A stretch of DNA of 64,000 nt from Aralia elata (GCA_034770075.1 CM068386.1:45917990-45981989); one strand, 5' to 3'; counted from the first letter of the stretch, positions 10,104 through 21,610 are shown. The notes: generated by a model from the sequence alone, not told the origin. Numbers and translations: made by a program.

Positions 10104-10358
10104 AATGTAAACACGACTAAGCAGCTTGACAAAAAAAATTTATTTGACCTAATTCATCGTTTACATAATATAATCACAAAACACCTGCTTCGAAATATCA
10201 TTTCGATCTTTATTAAGCACACGTGTTACAAAATTCGAATCTCATTAGGGCTTAAGGTTTTAAACTTCTCGATACCTAGTTTTAGGTCACTAAATTAACC
10301 TCTAATCATATACGATCGTATTTATAAGCCTCATAAATATTCAGGGTATTACAAGTTT

Positions 10359-10500
10359 TTCTAGAGTTGTTATCTCCAAAGACAACAGTTGGACCATTTT
10401 TAGCCTTAAACTCTGACAGAAGTGCCCTGTTGCCAGTCATGTGCCTAGAACACCCGTTATCTAGATACCAAATTGAATTAGATTTTCTTAGTGCCTGCAA
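10359..10500 (-). pseudogene. pol: Element B protease active-site fragment
   Basis: The reverse strand gives SIWYLDNGCSRHMTGN, the Copia protease active site. The catalytic triad reads Asp-Asn-Gly instead of Asp-Ser/Thr-Gly, so even a repaired product would probably be impaired. The frame is cut by S1 on the left. Confidence 0.85.
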
Positions 10501-10684
10501 GAATGATTATTATTTATTTTGGTACCCATATCTTCTTGGGTCCTGCAGTGTTAGTTCTTTTAGGGACCCAAATCTACTTGATTTTGAGTCTAAAACAATA
10601 ATGTGCAGCTTTATGACCATATTTAGAGCAGTTATAACATTTTACATGTTGTATGTGTGAGTATGTGTGTGAATATTTTCTTAT
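10501..10684 (-). pseudogene. gag: Element B second zinc knuckle and IWVPK repeats
   Basis: The reverse strand encodes CYNCSKYGHKAAHYC, a complete CCHC knuckle, then two IWVPK repeats, joining Gag to protease in SIRE-like elements. Stops separate it from both neighbours. Confidence 0.75.
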
Positions 10685-11469
10685 TTAGAATGTATGTGGA
10701 GAATATGTCTTTTTCCATGACTTATTCCCTTTTTGCTTATATATTGCTCCATGATTTTGAAATTTCGCAGAGTAGGACTCAGCTCTACGATTGACACCAG
10801 GTTGATTCGTAGAGTTAGACTTACCAGACTGTACGACTATTCGTGGTAAAATCATAGATTTGGACTTATTCTGCGACTTAACAAAACCTAAACCAGCATG
10901 TGATCTGTTATTTTTTGGAATAACAGCCTGATTACCAGAGATTTGATAACTTGGAATGATAGGCTCAGAAACCTCTTTGGATTTTACAAATACAATACCT
11001 CTATTAGAAGAAGAGGCATGATTTTTGTTAGTATCCACTAATTTTTTTCATGTGAATTATAAGAAAGATTTTCAAACCCTAGACCTGATCTGTTAGATAC
11101 ACTTTTCTGACTCGTGATCAGTGTGTCTATTGATGAAGAGGAACGATTCCACATTAAGACTGTCCTTTCTAATTCCTCTATTCTAGAGTTAAGATCAGAC
11201 TCTCTTTGCGTACAATCGTCAGCTATTTTCCTTAATTTTTTATTCTCAGCCTCAAACTTGGACAAAGAGGCAGTGTTTCGTAAAGCAACTTCCAATTCTA
11301 CGTGCACCTTCTCTTTCTCCTTTTGAAGCAGAGAATGATTCTTTGATAAAACCTTGAATAACTTCATATATTTATGTAATTCAGATGTTATATCATGCAA
11401 GGCTAATCTAAGATCATCCATATTAACATCAGGAGAGTTGAAGTCAAATACCTCACTAATGTCGATCAC
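10685..11469 (-). pseudogene. gag: Element B Gag C-terminal coiled-coil region
   Basis: Two abutting reverse-strand pieces (11469-11038 and 11038-10685) encode a charged, heptad-like helix region (LHKYMKLFKVLSKNHSLLQ ... ENKKLRKIADD) followed by a basic Ser/Asn-rich tail. Their position between the two zinc knuckles matches the long Gag of SIRE-type Copia. The frame changes where they meet. Confidence 0.65.
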
Positions 11470-11988
11470 TCGACGATCAGTGGTTGTGCTGGAATCTTCT
11501 TCTATCGCTATAAGACATAGATTTGCAATATGAGGTTATTCATCATCGCTTGAGTCTAAACTAGAATCACCTTCGAACTCACTCCATGATCCTTCAGCTA
11601 CATAGCCTTTGTCCTTCTTGTTATACTTTTTGTAATCTTTGTGTTCTTTCTTCCCATATGACTTCCTTTTGTCCTTCTTAAGTTCTTCTAGCAGAGGTTT
11701 GGTGCACTCTGCGATGAAGTGGTCGGGTTTCTTGTAATTGTAACAAAGATCTTTATCTTGATCCTTGTTGCTACTACCTTTGTTGAAATTGTTCCTTGGC
11801 CTCTACCTACTTCTTTTCTTCATGAACTTCCTTAGCCTTCGAGCAAGTAAGGTTATGTCTTCATCCTTGTCAACTTCTTCTTGATTATCATCTTCACTAT
11901 TCTCAGCTGGAGCTTTGGACGCAGCTTCAGAAGCTTTGAGTGCTACTCCTTTATCTTTTCTTTTGTTTTCCGATAGAGTTTCGGCTCT
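11470..11988 (-). pseudogene. gag: Element B degenerate Gag with first zinc knuckle
   Basis: Broken reverse-strand sequence encodes CYNYKKPDHFIAEC, a CCHC knuckle whose second Cys is Tyr, followed by a Lys-rich stretch (KKDKRKSYGKKEHKDYKKY) and an acidic Ser/Asp-rich segment. Several stops are present. Confidence 0.65.
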
Positions 11989-12655
11989 TTAATTTAGCTC
12001 AAGCTCGTAGGTAAGAAGATTACCGTAGAGCTTCTGTATAGTCATTTCATGCAGATTCTTCAATTCTCTGATGGCAATGGTCTTGGCATCCCATTTACTT
12101 GGAAGAGCTCGCATGAACTTTATGTTCAGATCTTTATTAGGATACACTTTGCCATAAGACCTCAATGAGTTAAGCAGTACATTAAAGCGTTCATAAGTGG
12201 CAGTGATATTCTCTCCAGGGATATGAGAGAACATTTCATACTACTGAGTTAAGAGAGATTGTTTGTTCTCTCTAACTTCTTTAGTGCCCTCATGCATTAC
12301 TAGCAGGGCTTCCTAGACTTCTTTTTGTAGTGGTGCAGTTTACAACATTTTCAAATAGCTCGTCTTCTAGAGCCATAAACAGAATGTTTTTAGCTCTCTT
12401 GTCCAGCTGCACCAATTTCTTCTCATTCTCTGTCCATTTTACCCTTTGTTTGGAAGCTACTTTGTTTGGATCATCAGTTGTTGGAGCCAGCTTGGTAGAA
12501 ACATATGGACCATACAGGACAGCATCAAATAAATCATCATCGATTGCATTCATATACGCCTTCATACGTACTTTCCAGTTAGCGAACTTTTCTCTATTTA
12601 AAAGAGGCAGTTTGTTTCCTCCATCAAGCTCAGAACTGATTTTGTTTAGTGTCAT
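11989..12655 (-). pseudogene. gag: Element B Gag N-terminal (capsid) region
   Basis: 12655-12290 encodes MTLNKISSELDGGNKLPLLN and FANWKVRMKAYMNAIDDDLF, the usual start of SIRE-type Gag. 12234-11989 continues with MFSHIPGENITATYERFNVL and the capsid domain end. Stops and a frame change separate the two parts. Confidence 0.8.
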
Positions 12656-12692
12656 GGATCAACTCAAAGTGTAAGCTTTATGTTCGTGAGAA

Positions 12693-12707
12693 CCTGATCT
12701 GATACCA
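12693..12707 (-). promoter_or_regulatory. Element B primer-binding site (tRNA-iMet)
   Basis: The reverse complement reads TGGTATCAGATCAGG, one base from the usual initiator-Met primer site TGGTATCAGAGCAGG. It lies two bases inside the LTR end at 12710. Confidence 0.85.
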
Positions 12708-13087
12708 CTTGTTGTTTCCTAGAGGCACTTAAAGATCTAGAAGGGGGGTTGAATAGATCCGTAATATATTTTTCTTTTAAAAATCTTGTTTAGGGTATTG
12801 CCCAATAGTTATTGATCAAAGATATTTAGCACAACGGAGTGTATATATATATATATATATTTGAAGACTATCCCCTTAAAGATAACTTTTAGATCTCAGT
12901 TCTTAGTCTTGATCTTAGAATCCCAATCACAGATAATAATGCACACAAGATATAAGACAGGAAAGTAAATAACACAAGGAGATTTTTAAGTGGTTCGGAG
13001 ACTGAACAACTCCTACTCTACTCTTCTACTTCAACAAGTAAGAATTTCACTATTAATTCGATCACTCTAATCAAGACATTCTTGCCC

Positions 13088-13210
13088 TCTTCAAGTCCAA
13101 CAGACTTGGATATTTTAGTCACTAAGACAAGGACACTAAGACCTCTTCAAGTCTAGCAGACTTGGAACAACACAGTACACTAAGTGCTCTTCAAGCCCAG
13201 CAGACTTGGA
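13088..13210 (+). repeat. Three CAAGTC...GACTTGG hairpin units in element B LTR
   Basis: TCTTCAAGTC-(YARCA)-GACTTGGA recurs at about 13089-13110, 13143-13166 and 13189-13210. The third copy has CAAGCC in the left arm. Confidence 0.75.
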
Positions 13211-13921
13211 ATCTTTGTGGTCACTATGACCAGAATGAACTGTTGTATGAATGATGTTGAGAGGTGCTGCTAAGTTGGCGTTAAGCTTCTCTTTACAAGT
13301 CCTTAGCAGCTTGAAATAGAAATTCAGATCGTAGAGTGAGTTCTTCTTTTCTTTTTGGCAGAGTTTCTTTTCTCTTTTTTTCTTTATAATTCATTATTTT
13401 TGATTTGGATCTCTTTACTAACTTATAGTCTGCTTGAATTTCTTTCCGTTGCTAGGTTTTCGTTGCAGCATTTAATTCTTCAGATATTCTGATATACTTG
13501 ATGTGGACATTTTGAGTTTAGGTGCCATCTTTCTATTGTCTAGCCTGTCACATCAGCCTACAACTTCACCTACCACTTTGACCCGTCACTTTCAGCAAAC
13601 TAGCAGTTAGACACATCCTTTTGATCTTCGATTTCATCCAAGGATGCTTGGTGTGTGTATTGGGATTATCAACCAGTGGTGCTTCCATGTCAGTCTGTCA
13701 AGGTTGATTGCTCTACGATCATGAGAGTTCGTAGTTTTTGTTCTACGATCTGAAGATGGCTTTACGATGTGCCTTGAATTCTATGAATGGAATCTGTTTT
13801 ACGATTCCGAGTGCTCTACAGTTTGACTTTTGCCTTGCAATTCCCGAAGCATTCTACGTTCAGTCTTTGTCGAGTGAGCTCTACTTTGCTTTATGACTCT
13901 GTACACTATACGACAGGTGTA

Positions 13922-13991
13922 ACAGCTCTACGATTTGTCCAAAGCTTTACAATAGACATAATAGCTCTGCGATTTGTCCAAAGCTTTATGG
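13922..13991 (+). repeat. About 51-bp tandem duplication in element B LTR
   Basis: GCTCTACGATTTGTCCAAAG recurs 51 bases later with one change. It sits in a region where TCTACGAT-like words occur repeatedly from about 13690 to 14010. Confidence 0.6.
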
Positions 13992-14314
13992 TAGGAGAGT
14001 TAAGTCTGTGATCTGACATATTTTCTTTACAACTTGACAGACTAACTTTATATATTTCAAGCCTATTGACTATGCATCATATCAACTCAAAGAGATCAAC
14101 CTAACTAGTTTGATCTTTTAACTCTAAGTCCTTATACATTGAATCATTAAGAAGGACTTTACAAAACTTGTTGATACAAATATTAAGGACTTTCACCATC
14201 AAATCAAATCATGTAAACCATGCAGACTTTAACAAAGTGGTCACAAATCCCCTGCCCATACAAATGTTTGTTTAACTCAGCTACCAACAATGAGTCCTCA
14301 ATTGAAATACAACA

Positions 14315-14879
14315 ATTCCTAATTTTCACTTTGCTCAATACGAATTTTCTAAATCTGTATTTTATCATCTATAACTCTTTTTAGTTTACATCGTACTATT
14401 TTATAGTACCATTTCTTTATAGCATCAGACTATAACTTTATAATCGTTTAACAGATCATATGTCATTCCATGATTCAATCTGATCACGTCGTGATCTTCT
14501 TTTATAATCGTTTCATAATACGATTTTCCTTACCCTATGATCGCTTCGTCCTACGATCTTCTTATTCTTCTTTAATCATGTTATATTATGATTTATTTAA
14601 GTTTTTCATCTTAAAGACATCGTCTATTTATCACCACTTTTCATCTTTATTGTTGGAGTCAGGTAACTCTCGATCCTTGTCTTTATATAGCTCTTCAAGA
14701 TTCTTCTTTGAATCTTCTTGTTTATATTCCAACTATTCCTTTATGAATTTGCTAAATTCATCTATTATTACTTAAACTCTATTCGAGTTTATTTCTTACC
14801 ATCCTCTTTATCATCTCTATGGTTACAGCCTAAGGTACTCTTACCTAAGATTTATAACCTATCAGCTCCGATACTAACC
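14315..14879 (-). mobile_element. Element D leader remnant (Gypsy, reverse strand)
   Basis: 14810-14880 resembles the leader and primer-site region of element C (25720-25788), with the shared word TTTATAACCTA and a damaged primer site at 14865-14877 (GCTCCGATACTAA against GCTCTGATACCAA). It is therefore the 5' leader of an older relative, lying on the reverse strand. The leftward part is AT-rich with no coding. Element B is inserted at its left end. Confidence 0.65.
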
Positions 14880-14888
14880 TGTAACACC
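14880..14888 (-). repeat. Element D LTR, first 9 bases (TGTAACACC)
   Basis: It follows the D primer site as the C LTR follows the C primer site. It ends in ACACC, the TSD of element C, and continues at 33683. Confidence 0.7.
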
Positions 14889-16000
14889 TGTGATGCCCCC
14901 AAATCTGGGTCACCCAAACCGCAGACCAGGTCCGTCACTTTCTCATACATACATCATACTATCGATAACTTACAGCGGAAATAAAGGAATATTTATATTG
15001 ATATAACATAAATAATCCTGTCCCAAGTCTCGAAACCAAAACTTCTACAAAACGTAACTTAATACATAAGGGTAACTAAGTCTTAATACATTACAAGAGT
15101 CAACGAGTCTTAATATATAATCAAAATGATAATCTTAACAGTACAAAGCTAATCTGTAGCTTTGCCTTTGCCTTTATCCTTCCCTGAGATTTCACCACGA
15201 GCTCCACTAACTGAAATATTTTAAGGAAAGTAAGGGTGAGCAACAAATTTGCTCAGCAAGTATAATAACAATAATCATGAATCATCAAATGAATACTTTA
15301 TAGCTTACAAGAATCAAGAGAATAAAAGATAGCTCAAGGACTTGCACAATTTCTACGAATGATCTCTTTAACACAATTGTAGGGCCTCTATGGACCGAAT
15401 GATTTTCAATGTTTCCAAATGGAGGAAATATTCCATACTGAGTAGTCATCATGACACTGAACTTTTACTAGAATCACCAAAAATTAATCTGATAACCCAA
15501 CATACTAATACAATAGGTGATCAGCCTAATGTACCTGGTGTTATGCATAACCCCTTTTACATACTGTTCGCGCGCGTGTCGATTCCCCGACATACATACT
15601 GTTTCCCCTGCTATGAGGGTTGTTCATCTCAGCTTTACATAGGAATCCAAACCAAACAATTTGATTGGATAGCTTTACTTAACAATAATGATGATTAAAC
15701 ATACGTCTAGCCAAAACAATTGGCTTTGACATCTATCTCATACAGTTCATGGAATATAGAACTTGAAAGCTTTAATAACATGCGTTGAAGCATGGCTAGG
15801 TAACGTGAACGATTAACAATTCATTCTAAGAGTACTTGCAATACGACAATGATTGAAGTAAAGGAACCTGTCCAGAATATCTTGAATAAGAAAAGAAACT
15901 CGCTTAATGGAGTAATACTTGCAACAATATACAACATTTGTATAAGATAGGAAGCTTGTTCAAATAAAAATAATAGTTGAGTAAGGAACTTGCAATAATA

Positions 16001-16318
16001 TAGAATACTTGTCCAATTATAACTTGAATAAGATGGAACTTTCTCAATAAATAGCTTGAATAAGGTTAAGAAAATTTGCATTCAATATATAGAAAGAATG
16101 AAGTTAGGGAACTTGCCCAACACAAGGGTTAGACAAGCGTTAGGAAACTTGCAATACAATAGAATACTTGTCCAATTATAACTTGAATAAGATAGAACTT
16201 CCTCAATAAATAGCTTGAATAAAGTTAAGAGAACTTGCATTCAATATATAGAAAGAATGAAGTTAGGGAACTTGCCAACTCAAGGGTTAGACAAGCGTTA
16301 GGAAACTTGTCTGGTGCG
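16001..16318 (+). repeat. 159-bp tandem duplication in element C 3' LTR
   Basis: Two units starting TAGAATACTTGTCCAATTAT (16001 and 16160) are adjacent. The same pair with the same 159-bp period is in the 5' LTR (26901 and 27060), so it predates insertion. Confidence 0.85.
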
Positions 16319-16890
16319 CCTGCTATAATATTACAACACACGCTCCTTAATATCCTACACAATTAAGTACATATTCACATAACAATTAGTCACATACTGG
16401 ATACCAAATAATGGTTTATACTGCTCTATAATATTTTATTCTTATAAAAAACAAAATATTAAACAATATTATACACAGTAGTTACAGCGTTATGACGTTT
16501 GCGCGTCCGCACGCCAACCTCGCCTATTCGAATGCCCAAGCGACACGCAATTGCGTACGCCTAGCACGCCCATTCGATTTATCTAATACTCATTGGTTAA
16601 TGCTAAGTATCATTATAAATCATAACATTCATGTTTTTGGACTTAGAACAATGTCTTTTATTGTTGGAAGCATTACACGTTGCACACATGCATGACCGAC
16701 GCCTTCTATTTGCACAACATCCTTAAAAACGGTCAATTTCAAAATTTCTCTAGGTAGTAAATTTCAATTATAATTAATGAAAGTTATAGGTCTATCTCTA
16801 ATCTTTCCGGATCATCTTGAATCATCCAATTTGGAATTTATATGAGAAGGTTAGGTCCGTTTTACTAAAGGAGGTCAGCATCGCACAACG

Positions 16891-17213
16891 AGCTCGCCCC
16901 GGAGTGCTTGTGCTCGCCCCAAAGTGCTTCTGCTCGCCCCAGAGGGCTTGTGCTCGCCCTAGAGGGTGTGTGCTCGCCCCGAATGAGCTTGTGCTCGCCC
17001 CAAGTGTTTGTGCTCGCCCCAGAGTGTTTATGCTCGCCCCGGAGGAGCTTGTGCTCGCCCTAGAGGGCTTGTGCTCGCCCCAGAGGGTTTGTGCTCGCCC
17101 CCAGAGGCTTGTGCTCGCCCCTAGAGGGCTTGTGCTCGCCCCAAAGGGCTGGTGCTCGCCCTAGAGAGCTGGTGCTCATCCCGAATGAGCTTGTGCTCAC
17201 CCCAGAGGGCTGC
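16891..17213 (+). repeat. GC-rich minisatellite, 16 units of 19-21 bp (3' LTR of C)
   Basis: Units follow TGCTCGCCCCAGAGGGCTTG with variants. It is strongly GC-rich in an AT-rich LTR. The 16 units match the 16 in the 5' LTR (27791-28112) one for one and in order, so unit number has not changed since C inserted. Long frames across it arise because the units contain no stops; it is not coding. Confidence 0.92.
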
Positions 17214-17832
17214 TCTCTGCCGAGCTCGCGAACAAGCTCTGTTTCGGCACCCAAACTTCAAACCTTCGTAACTTCTTCGTTACTACTCAGAATTATGCCA
17301 TTTCAGAGGCTATGGAATGCTTACAACATGAACTATAAGAATCCTATAGATTCATACACTTATATCATTAACCAAAATTATTAAACATGAAAAATATCTA
17401 CCATGGTTCTCTAAATTCGTCCAACAGTCCATGTCCTTGTTCAACAGTTCATTGTTCTTGCTCCATTAAGCCAAGGTAGGGATTTCTTTCATTTTTTGTT
17501 CCACTTTGATGTTGTTAATAGCTTACATAGTCTCTTAACAACATTTACAAATATCCAAAATAAATAACAACAACAAGAATCGCAGCAAAGCCAACCCATA
17601 AGCTTAAAAGCTCTACAACCATGAAACTTTGAAAACCTTAACCAAAATCAAATGAAAATGTGTTAAGTGAGATGATTACCTCTTGTAATCCCTCCAAGAT
17701 GCTAGAGAGCTTGCAGGCTAGGCTTGAGACTCTCCTTTCACTTCTTTGGCTCCTTTCTTCTCCACCCGTGTCTCTCCTTTCTTCTTCCTTCAAGTTTCTT
17801 CCTCTTCCTCTCCCTTTGTTCTTGTTCTTCTG

Positions 17833-17849
17833 CTCTCTCTCTCTCTCTA
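17833..17849 (+). repeat. CT microsatellite in element C 3' LTR
   Basis: A run of CT units within a wider pyrimidine-rich block; the 5' LTR copy (about 28730-28742) is shorter. S2 has GA runs at the equivalent place (about 22334-22350), which is the same strand relative to its own orientation. GA-rich tracts often lie near plant transcription starts, but no start site is shown here. Confidence 0.75.
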
Positions 17850-18788
17850 TACCACTCCCTCCCTCTCTGCAGCTCTCTTCTTGCTAGCAAAAGGACTAAG
17901 CTTGGAAATAAGCTGAGTATAAGAGAATGAAAGGAAAGGAGTCGGATGAATAAGGCTTGGGAGAATGAAGGAGTTCAACACCCGAGCTCCTCCTCTTTCT
18001 TTCTTTTTCTGCACCTCTCTTCTCTCTACTATGCTCTCACTCTTTCTGCAGCACAAAGCTTGGTAGTTGAAAGTTTGAATGGGATGGTAGCTTGGAGGCT
18101 TCGGGAGAATGAGAGGGAGTAGCTCAAGAAAGTCTAGCATTTGGGAAAATTAAGGCATTGAGACCATCAAATGGCAGCGTGCTACCGGCTATCCACTCTA
18201 CTCCTTGCATTTGATTGGTCCAAGGGTTTAGGTTGGTTCCCACTTAAAATTACAAGCCAAAATAAATACCCAAATACACAAAAATATACCCGAATACTCC
18301 CACTTTTGTACCCAATTTGGTAAATAACTCTACCCAAAATTAAAATGGGTACTCCCATAAATTATTGGGACACATAAAAATAATTACTATGGAATTTGTC
18401 CAAATTTTCAGAACAGTCATATTATACATTTCGGATACCGAATAAAACACGATTGGGCTCAAAATGAAAATCTGACACTTGGAGAAATTATCACTTCGCA
18501 CACGTGTATTATTGAAATTTATTAAGGTCGAAAAAGATGCAAAATGTTATGGCGTGAACAGTGCCTCGGTAAACGTGCCCCGTGAATAGTGATTTTTGCG
18601 ATTTTTTGCGAAGTCAGTATATTCACCCTAACGTCACTACAACACGTAAAATTCAACACATACACATATTCTAGGTTATAACATAACCTATAAGCACATA
18701 ACACATAATAATATAAATAAAAATAAAAATTCACTTTATTCACACATAAACTCGGGTTACAAGGAAATTAAAATTCCCGATCGTTACA

Positions 18789-18801
18789 TTCTCCCCTCCT
18801 T
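18789..18801 (-). promoter_or_regulatory. Element C polypurine tract
   Basis: The reverse strand reads AAGGAGGGGAGAA directly before the LTR start TGTAACGATC, the expected plus-strand primer site. Confidence 0.9.
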
Positions 18802-18835
18802 ATAAGGATTCTGTCCCCAGAATCACAATATAAAG

Positions 18836-19717
18836 TTAAGCAAAAAGTTGAGGGTAATTCTCCTTCATCTTATCTTTTAACTCCCACGTAGCCTCCTCGG
18901 CATTGTGGTTTCGCCAAACTACTTTTACAGAAGGTATAACCTTATTTCTTAATACTTGCTCTTTCCTATCGATTATCTGTATAGGAATTCCCCCATACGT
19001 TAGGTCTTTCTCTATTTGGACGGGTTCATAGGATATCACATGATTATAATCGGGCTTGTATGATCGTAACACTGAAACGTGGAACACGTTGTGGATATGC
19101 TCCAGTTCAGGAGGCAAGGCTACCTCGTACGCCACTTCACCCACTCTTCTCAATACTTCGAACGGTCCTACGAACCTCGGGCTTAACTTTCCCTTCTTCC
19201 CAAAATGTATCTTCCCCTTCCAGGGAGATACCTTCAGAAACATGTAACTACCGACGTCGAAGTCTCTCGTCTGGCGATGTTGATCTGCATACTTCTTTTG
19301 TCGGTCTTGGGCTGCAACTAACCTTGCCCTAATCACTGTGACCACTTCTGCTGTCTGCTGCACCAATTCTGGTCCCAACAGTCGTCGTTCGCCAACCTCA
19401 TCCCAGCTTAACGGTGTTCTGCACTTCCTTCCGTAGAGGGCTTCATATGACGGCATACCGATACTTGCATGAAAGCTATTGTTATAAGCAAATCCCACAA
19501 GTGGTAAATGGTCATCCCAATTTCCCTTAAAATCCATCACACAAGCTCTCAACATGTCCTCTAGTATCTGAATTGTTCGTTCGCTCTATCCGTCAGTTTG
19601 AGGATGGTAAGCAGTACTTAGTCGTAACTGTGTTCCCATTCTCTCTTGCAAGCTCTTCCAAAAATTTGACGTGAAACGTGGATCTCGATCTGAGACAATT
19701 GACACGGGCACTCCATG
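18836..19717 (-). pseudogene. pol: Element C integrase C-terminal half with chromodomain
   Basis: The frame encodes VPVSIVSDRDPRFTSNFW and STAYHPQTDG-SERTIQ, the second Asp and the Glu region of the integrase core. NNSFHASIGMPSYEALYG follows, then the GPFEVLRRVGEVAYEVALP module. It closes with a chromodomain-like end (VIPSVKVVWRNHNAEEATWE ... YPQLFA) that defines chromoviruses and is thought to guide insertion to heterochromatin. Two in-frame stops break it: TGA just after EIVS at about 19718 and TAG in DG-SERT near 19591. From 19555 to the stop at 18836 it is fully open. Confidence 0.88.
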
Positions 19718-20170
19718 TCATGAAACAATTTCCTTTATATACAACTTGGCTAGTTGATTTAAATTAAATCGGATCTTTATCGGTAGAAAGTGTACTGATT
19801 TCGTCAATCGATCCACGATAACCCAAATGGCATCATAACCCTTCTGTGTAACTGGAAGTCCTACCACGAAGTCCATAGTGATGTGCTCCCATTTCCATTC
19901 CGGTATATTCAGTGGCTGAAGTAACCCACTCAGTCTCTGATGTTCTGCTTTGACTTGTTGACAGGTGAGACACTTGCTGACGTACTCTGCTACGTCTCGC
20001 TTCATGTTGGGCCACCAAAAATATTGACGAAGATCCCGGTACATTTTCGTGCTTCCTGGGTGAACAGAATATGCTGAATTATGTGCTTCATGTAAGATCT
20101 CATCTCTTAATTCAGTCACGGCTGGCACCCACACTCGCTCCTCATATCTCAAGATACCATCCTTATCCAT
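19718..20170 (-). pseudogene. pol: Element C integrase N-terminal half
   Basis: MDKDGILRYEERVWVP leads to the HHCC zinc domain (HEAHNSAYSVHPGSTKMYRD ... CLTCQQVKAEHQ). WEHITMDFVVGLP with the first catalytic Asp and VDRLTKSVHFLPI follow. It is in frame with the downstream half except for one TGA, probably from CGA. Confidence 0.88.
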
Positions 20171-21610
20171 TCAAAATTTCTCTTCCTCATTTTCTGCGAC
20201 CCTTTTCTATATCCTTTCACACTCTTCATCCTTTTCCTGTGCTTCTTTCACTTTGTCGAGCAACGTCGGACGAGCTTCAATTACGAATAACTTCTCTGCT
20301 GCCTCTGCCGGACTTTTCACTTCAATCTCCAGTTTCGCCATTTCCAGTATTAACTCCTCGTGAGTTGTCAACATAAACAATTTCGATCCCCTTTCTACTC
20401 AATGCATCTGCTACTACGTTTGTTTTTCCTGGGTGATAAAGAATTTTGCAGTTGTAATCTTTGATTAATTCCAACCACCTCCTATGTTGCATGTTCAACT
20501 CCTTTTGTGTGAAAATATATTTCCCACTCTTATGATCCGTGTATATCTCACATTTCTCCCCGTAAAGGTAATGTCTCCAAATTTTCAATGCAAAGACGAT
20601 AGTTGCTAATTCCAGGTCATGGGTAGGGTATCGCTTCTCGTAGTCCTTCAATTGTCGTGACGCATACGCAATGACCTTGCCGTGTTGCATTAACACACAA
20701 CCAAGACCTTTGTGTGATGCATCACTAAACACTACAAAACCTCCCGTATCATCTGGCAAGGACAATACAGGCGCCTCGCTTAATCTCCTTTTCAACTCCT
20801 AAAAACTGTCTTCGCACTTTTTAGACCATACAAACTTCACCATCTTTCTCATCAGATTGGTCAACGGGGTTGCTATCTTCAAAAAATTCTGGATAAGTCA
20901 TCGATAGTACCCTGTTAACCCTAAGAAACTTCGCACTTCCGTCGACGTCTTCGGTTGTTCCTAGTTACTAACTGCCTCCACCTTCGCAGGATCCACTGAG
21001 ATACCGTCTTTGTTGATCATATGCCCTAAAAATTGCACCTTTTCCATCCAGAACTCGCACTTGGATAATTTCGCGTATAACTTCTCCCTTCTCAGTGTCT
21101 CTAGTACTTTGGTCAGATGATCGACATGCTCTTCTTCAGTCTTTGAATAAATCAAAATGTCATCTATGAAAACTATCACGAACTTATTTAAATATGGCTT
21201 TAGAACTCGGTTTATCAAGTCCATGAATGCTGCTGGCGCATTAGTCAAACCGAAAGACATCACCAAAAACTCGTAGTGACCATATCTCATCCGAAACGCA
21301 GTTTTAGGTACATCTTCCTTCCTTGCTTTTAGTTGATGATATCCGGTCCTCAAATCTATCTTCGAGAAGTGTCTGGCTCCCTTTAGTTGATCGAACAAGT
21401 CGTCGATTCTTGGCAATGGATACTTATTCTTGATCGTTGATTTGTTCAACTCCTAGTAGTTGATGCAAAGCCTCATCGATCCGTCCTTCTTCTTGATAAA
21501 CAAAACTGGTGCTCCCCATGAGGACACACTTAGCTGGATATATTTCTTATCAAGCAGTTCTTGGAGTTGTATCATCAATTCTTTCATCTTTACCGGCGCC
21601 ATATGATATG
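20171..21610 (-). pseudogene. pol: Element C reverse transcriptase and RNase H
   Basis: From right to left it encodes PYHMAPVKMKELMIQLQELL, SSWGAPVLFIKKKDGSMRLC, IDLRTGYHQLK, FRMRYGHYEFLVMSFGLTNA and the catalytic VFIDDILIYS. The connection and RNase H follow (FVVFSDASHKGLGCVL, THDLELATIVFALKIWRHYL, IYTDHKSGKYIF). Stops occur near 21450, 20958 and 20796, and the frame shifts at about 20375, after ADALSRKG. It joins the fragment at 24917-25233 across S2 in the same frame. Confidence 0.88.

Larger units (their letters stand above)
7940..10353 (-). mobile_element. Solo LTR S1 (2.41 kb) in element B protease
   Basis: It starts TGTGAAGCCCC and ends GGGTATTACA, flanked by identical AGTTT TSDs (7935-7939 and 10354-10358). 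The broken protease frame joins exactly across it. No internal domain is present, so it is a solo LTR left by LTR-LTR recombination. Its ends and repeats match S3 and S5. By analogy with element C, where the GTCACA end abuts the primer site, it belongs to a Gypsy element lying on the reverse strand. Confidence 0.9.
7191..14314 (-). mobile_element. Element B: decayed SIRE/Maximus-like Copia, reverse strand
   Basis: Read right to left it shows a 5' LTR (14314-12710), a tRNA-iMet primer site, gag with two zinc knuckles, protease, pre-integrase and the start of integrase, where element A interrupts it. The rest lies left of the window, beyond A. Solo LTR S1 splits the protease region. The gag N-terminus, the CYNC knuckle and the IWVPK repeats after it resemble SIRE-type Gag; this lineage call is from memory of the family. 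Multiple frameshifts and stops make it non-functional. Its right end lies in leader sequence of element D. Confidence 0.85.
12710..14314 (-). repeat. Element B 5' LTR (about 1.6 kb)
   Basis: On the plus strand it runs from TGTTGTTTCC beside the primer site to GAAATACAACA. The outer end resembles the fragment in S1. It carries three copies of a CAAGTC/GACTTG hairpin (13088-13210), repeats of a TCTACGAT word (about 13690-14010) and a short TA microsatellite near 12841. The matching LTR is off-window, so no TSD or age is available. Confidence 0.8.
14889..18788 (-). repeat. Element C 3' LTR (3.9 kb)
   Basis: The plus strand runs from TGTGATGCCCCC to CGATCGTTACA. It matches the 5' LTR along its length with scattered base changes. 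Its parts in plus-strand order are: a region shared with S2; a 159-bp tandem duplication (16001-16318); a 16-unit GC-rich minisatellite (16891-17213); and a CT-rich block (17750-17890). Confidence 0.92.

Noticed and set aside
16891..17213. CRISPR-like regular repeat array
   Set aside because: The repeats are directly adjacent with no unique spacers, duplicated in both LTRs of a plant retrotransposon; it is a minisatellite.
16817..17384. Long plus- and minus-strand frames across the GC minisatellite (also 27765-28289)
   Set aside because: The 19-21-base units contain no stops, so several frames stay open and give repetitive peptides. The two LTR copies break differently and there is no domain.
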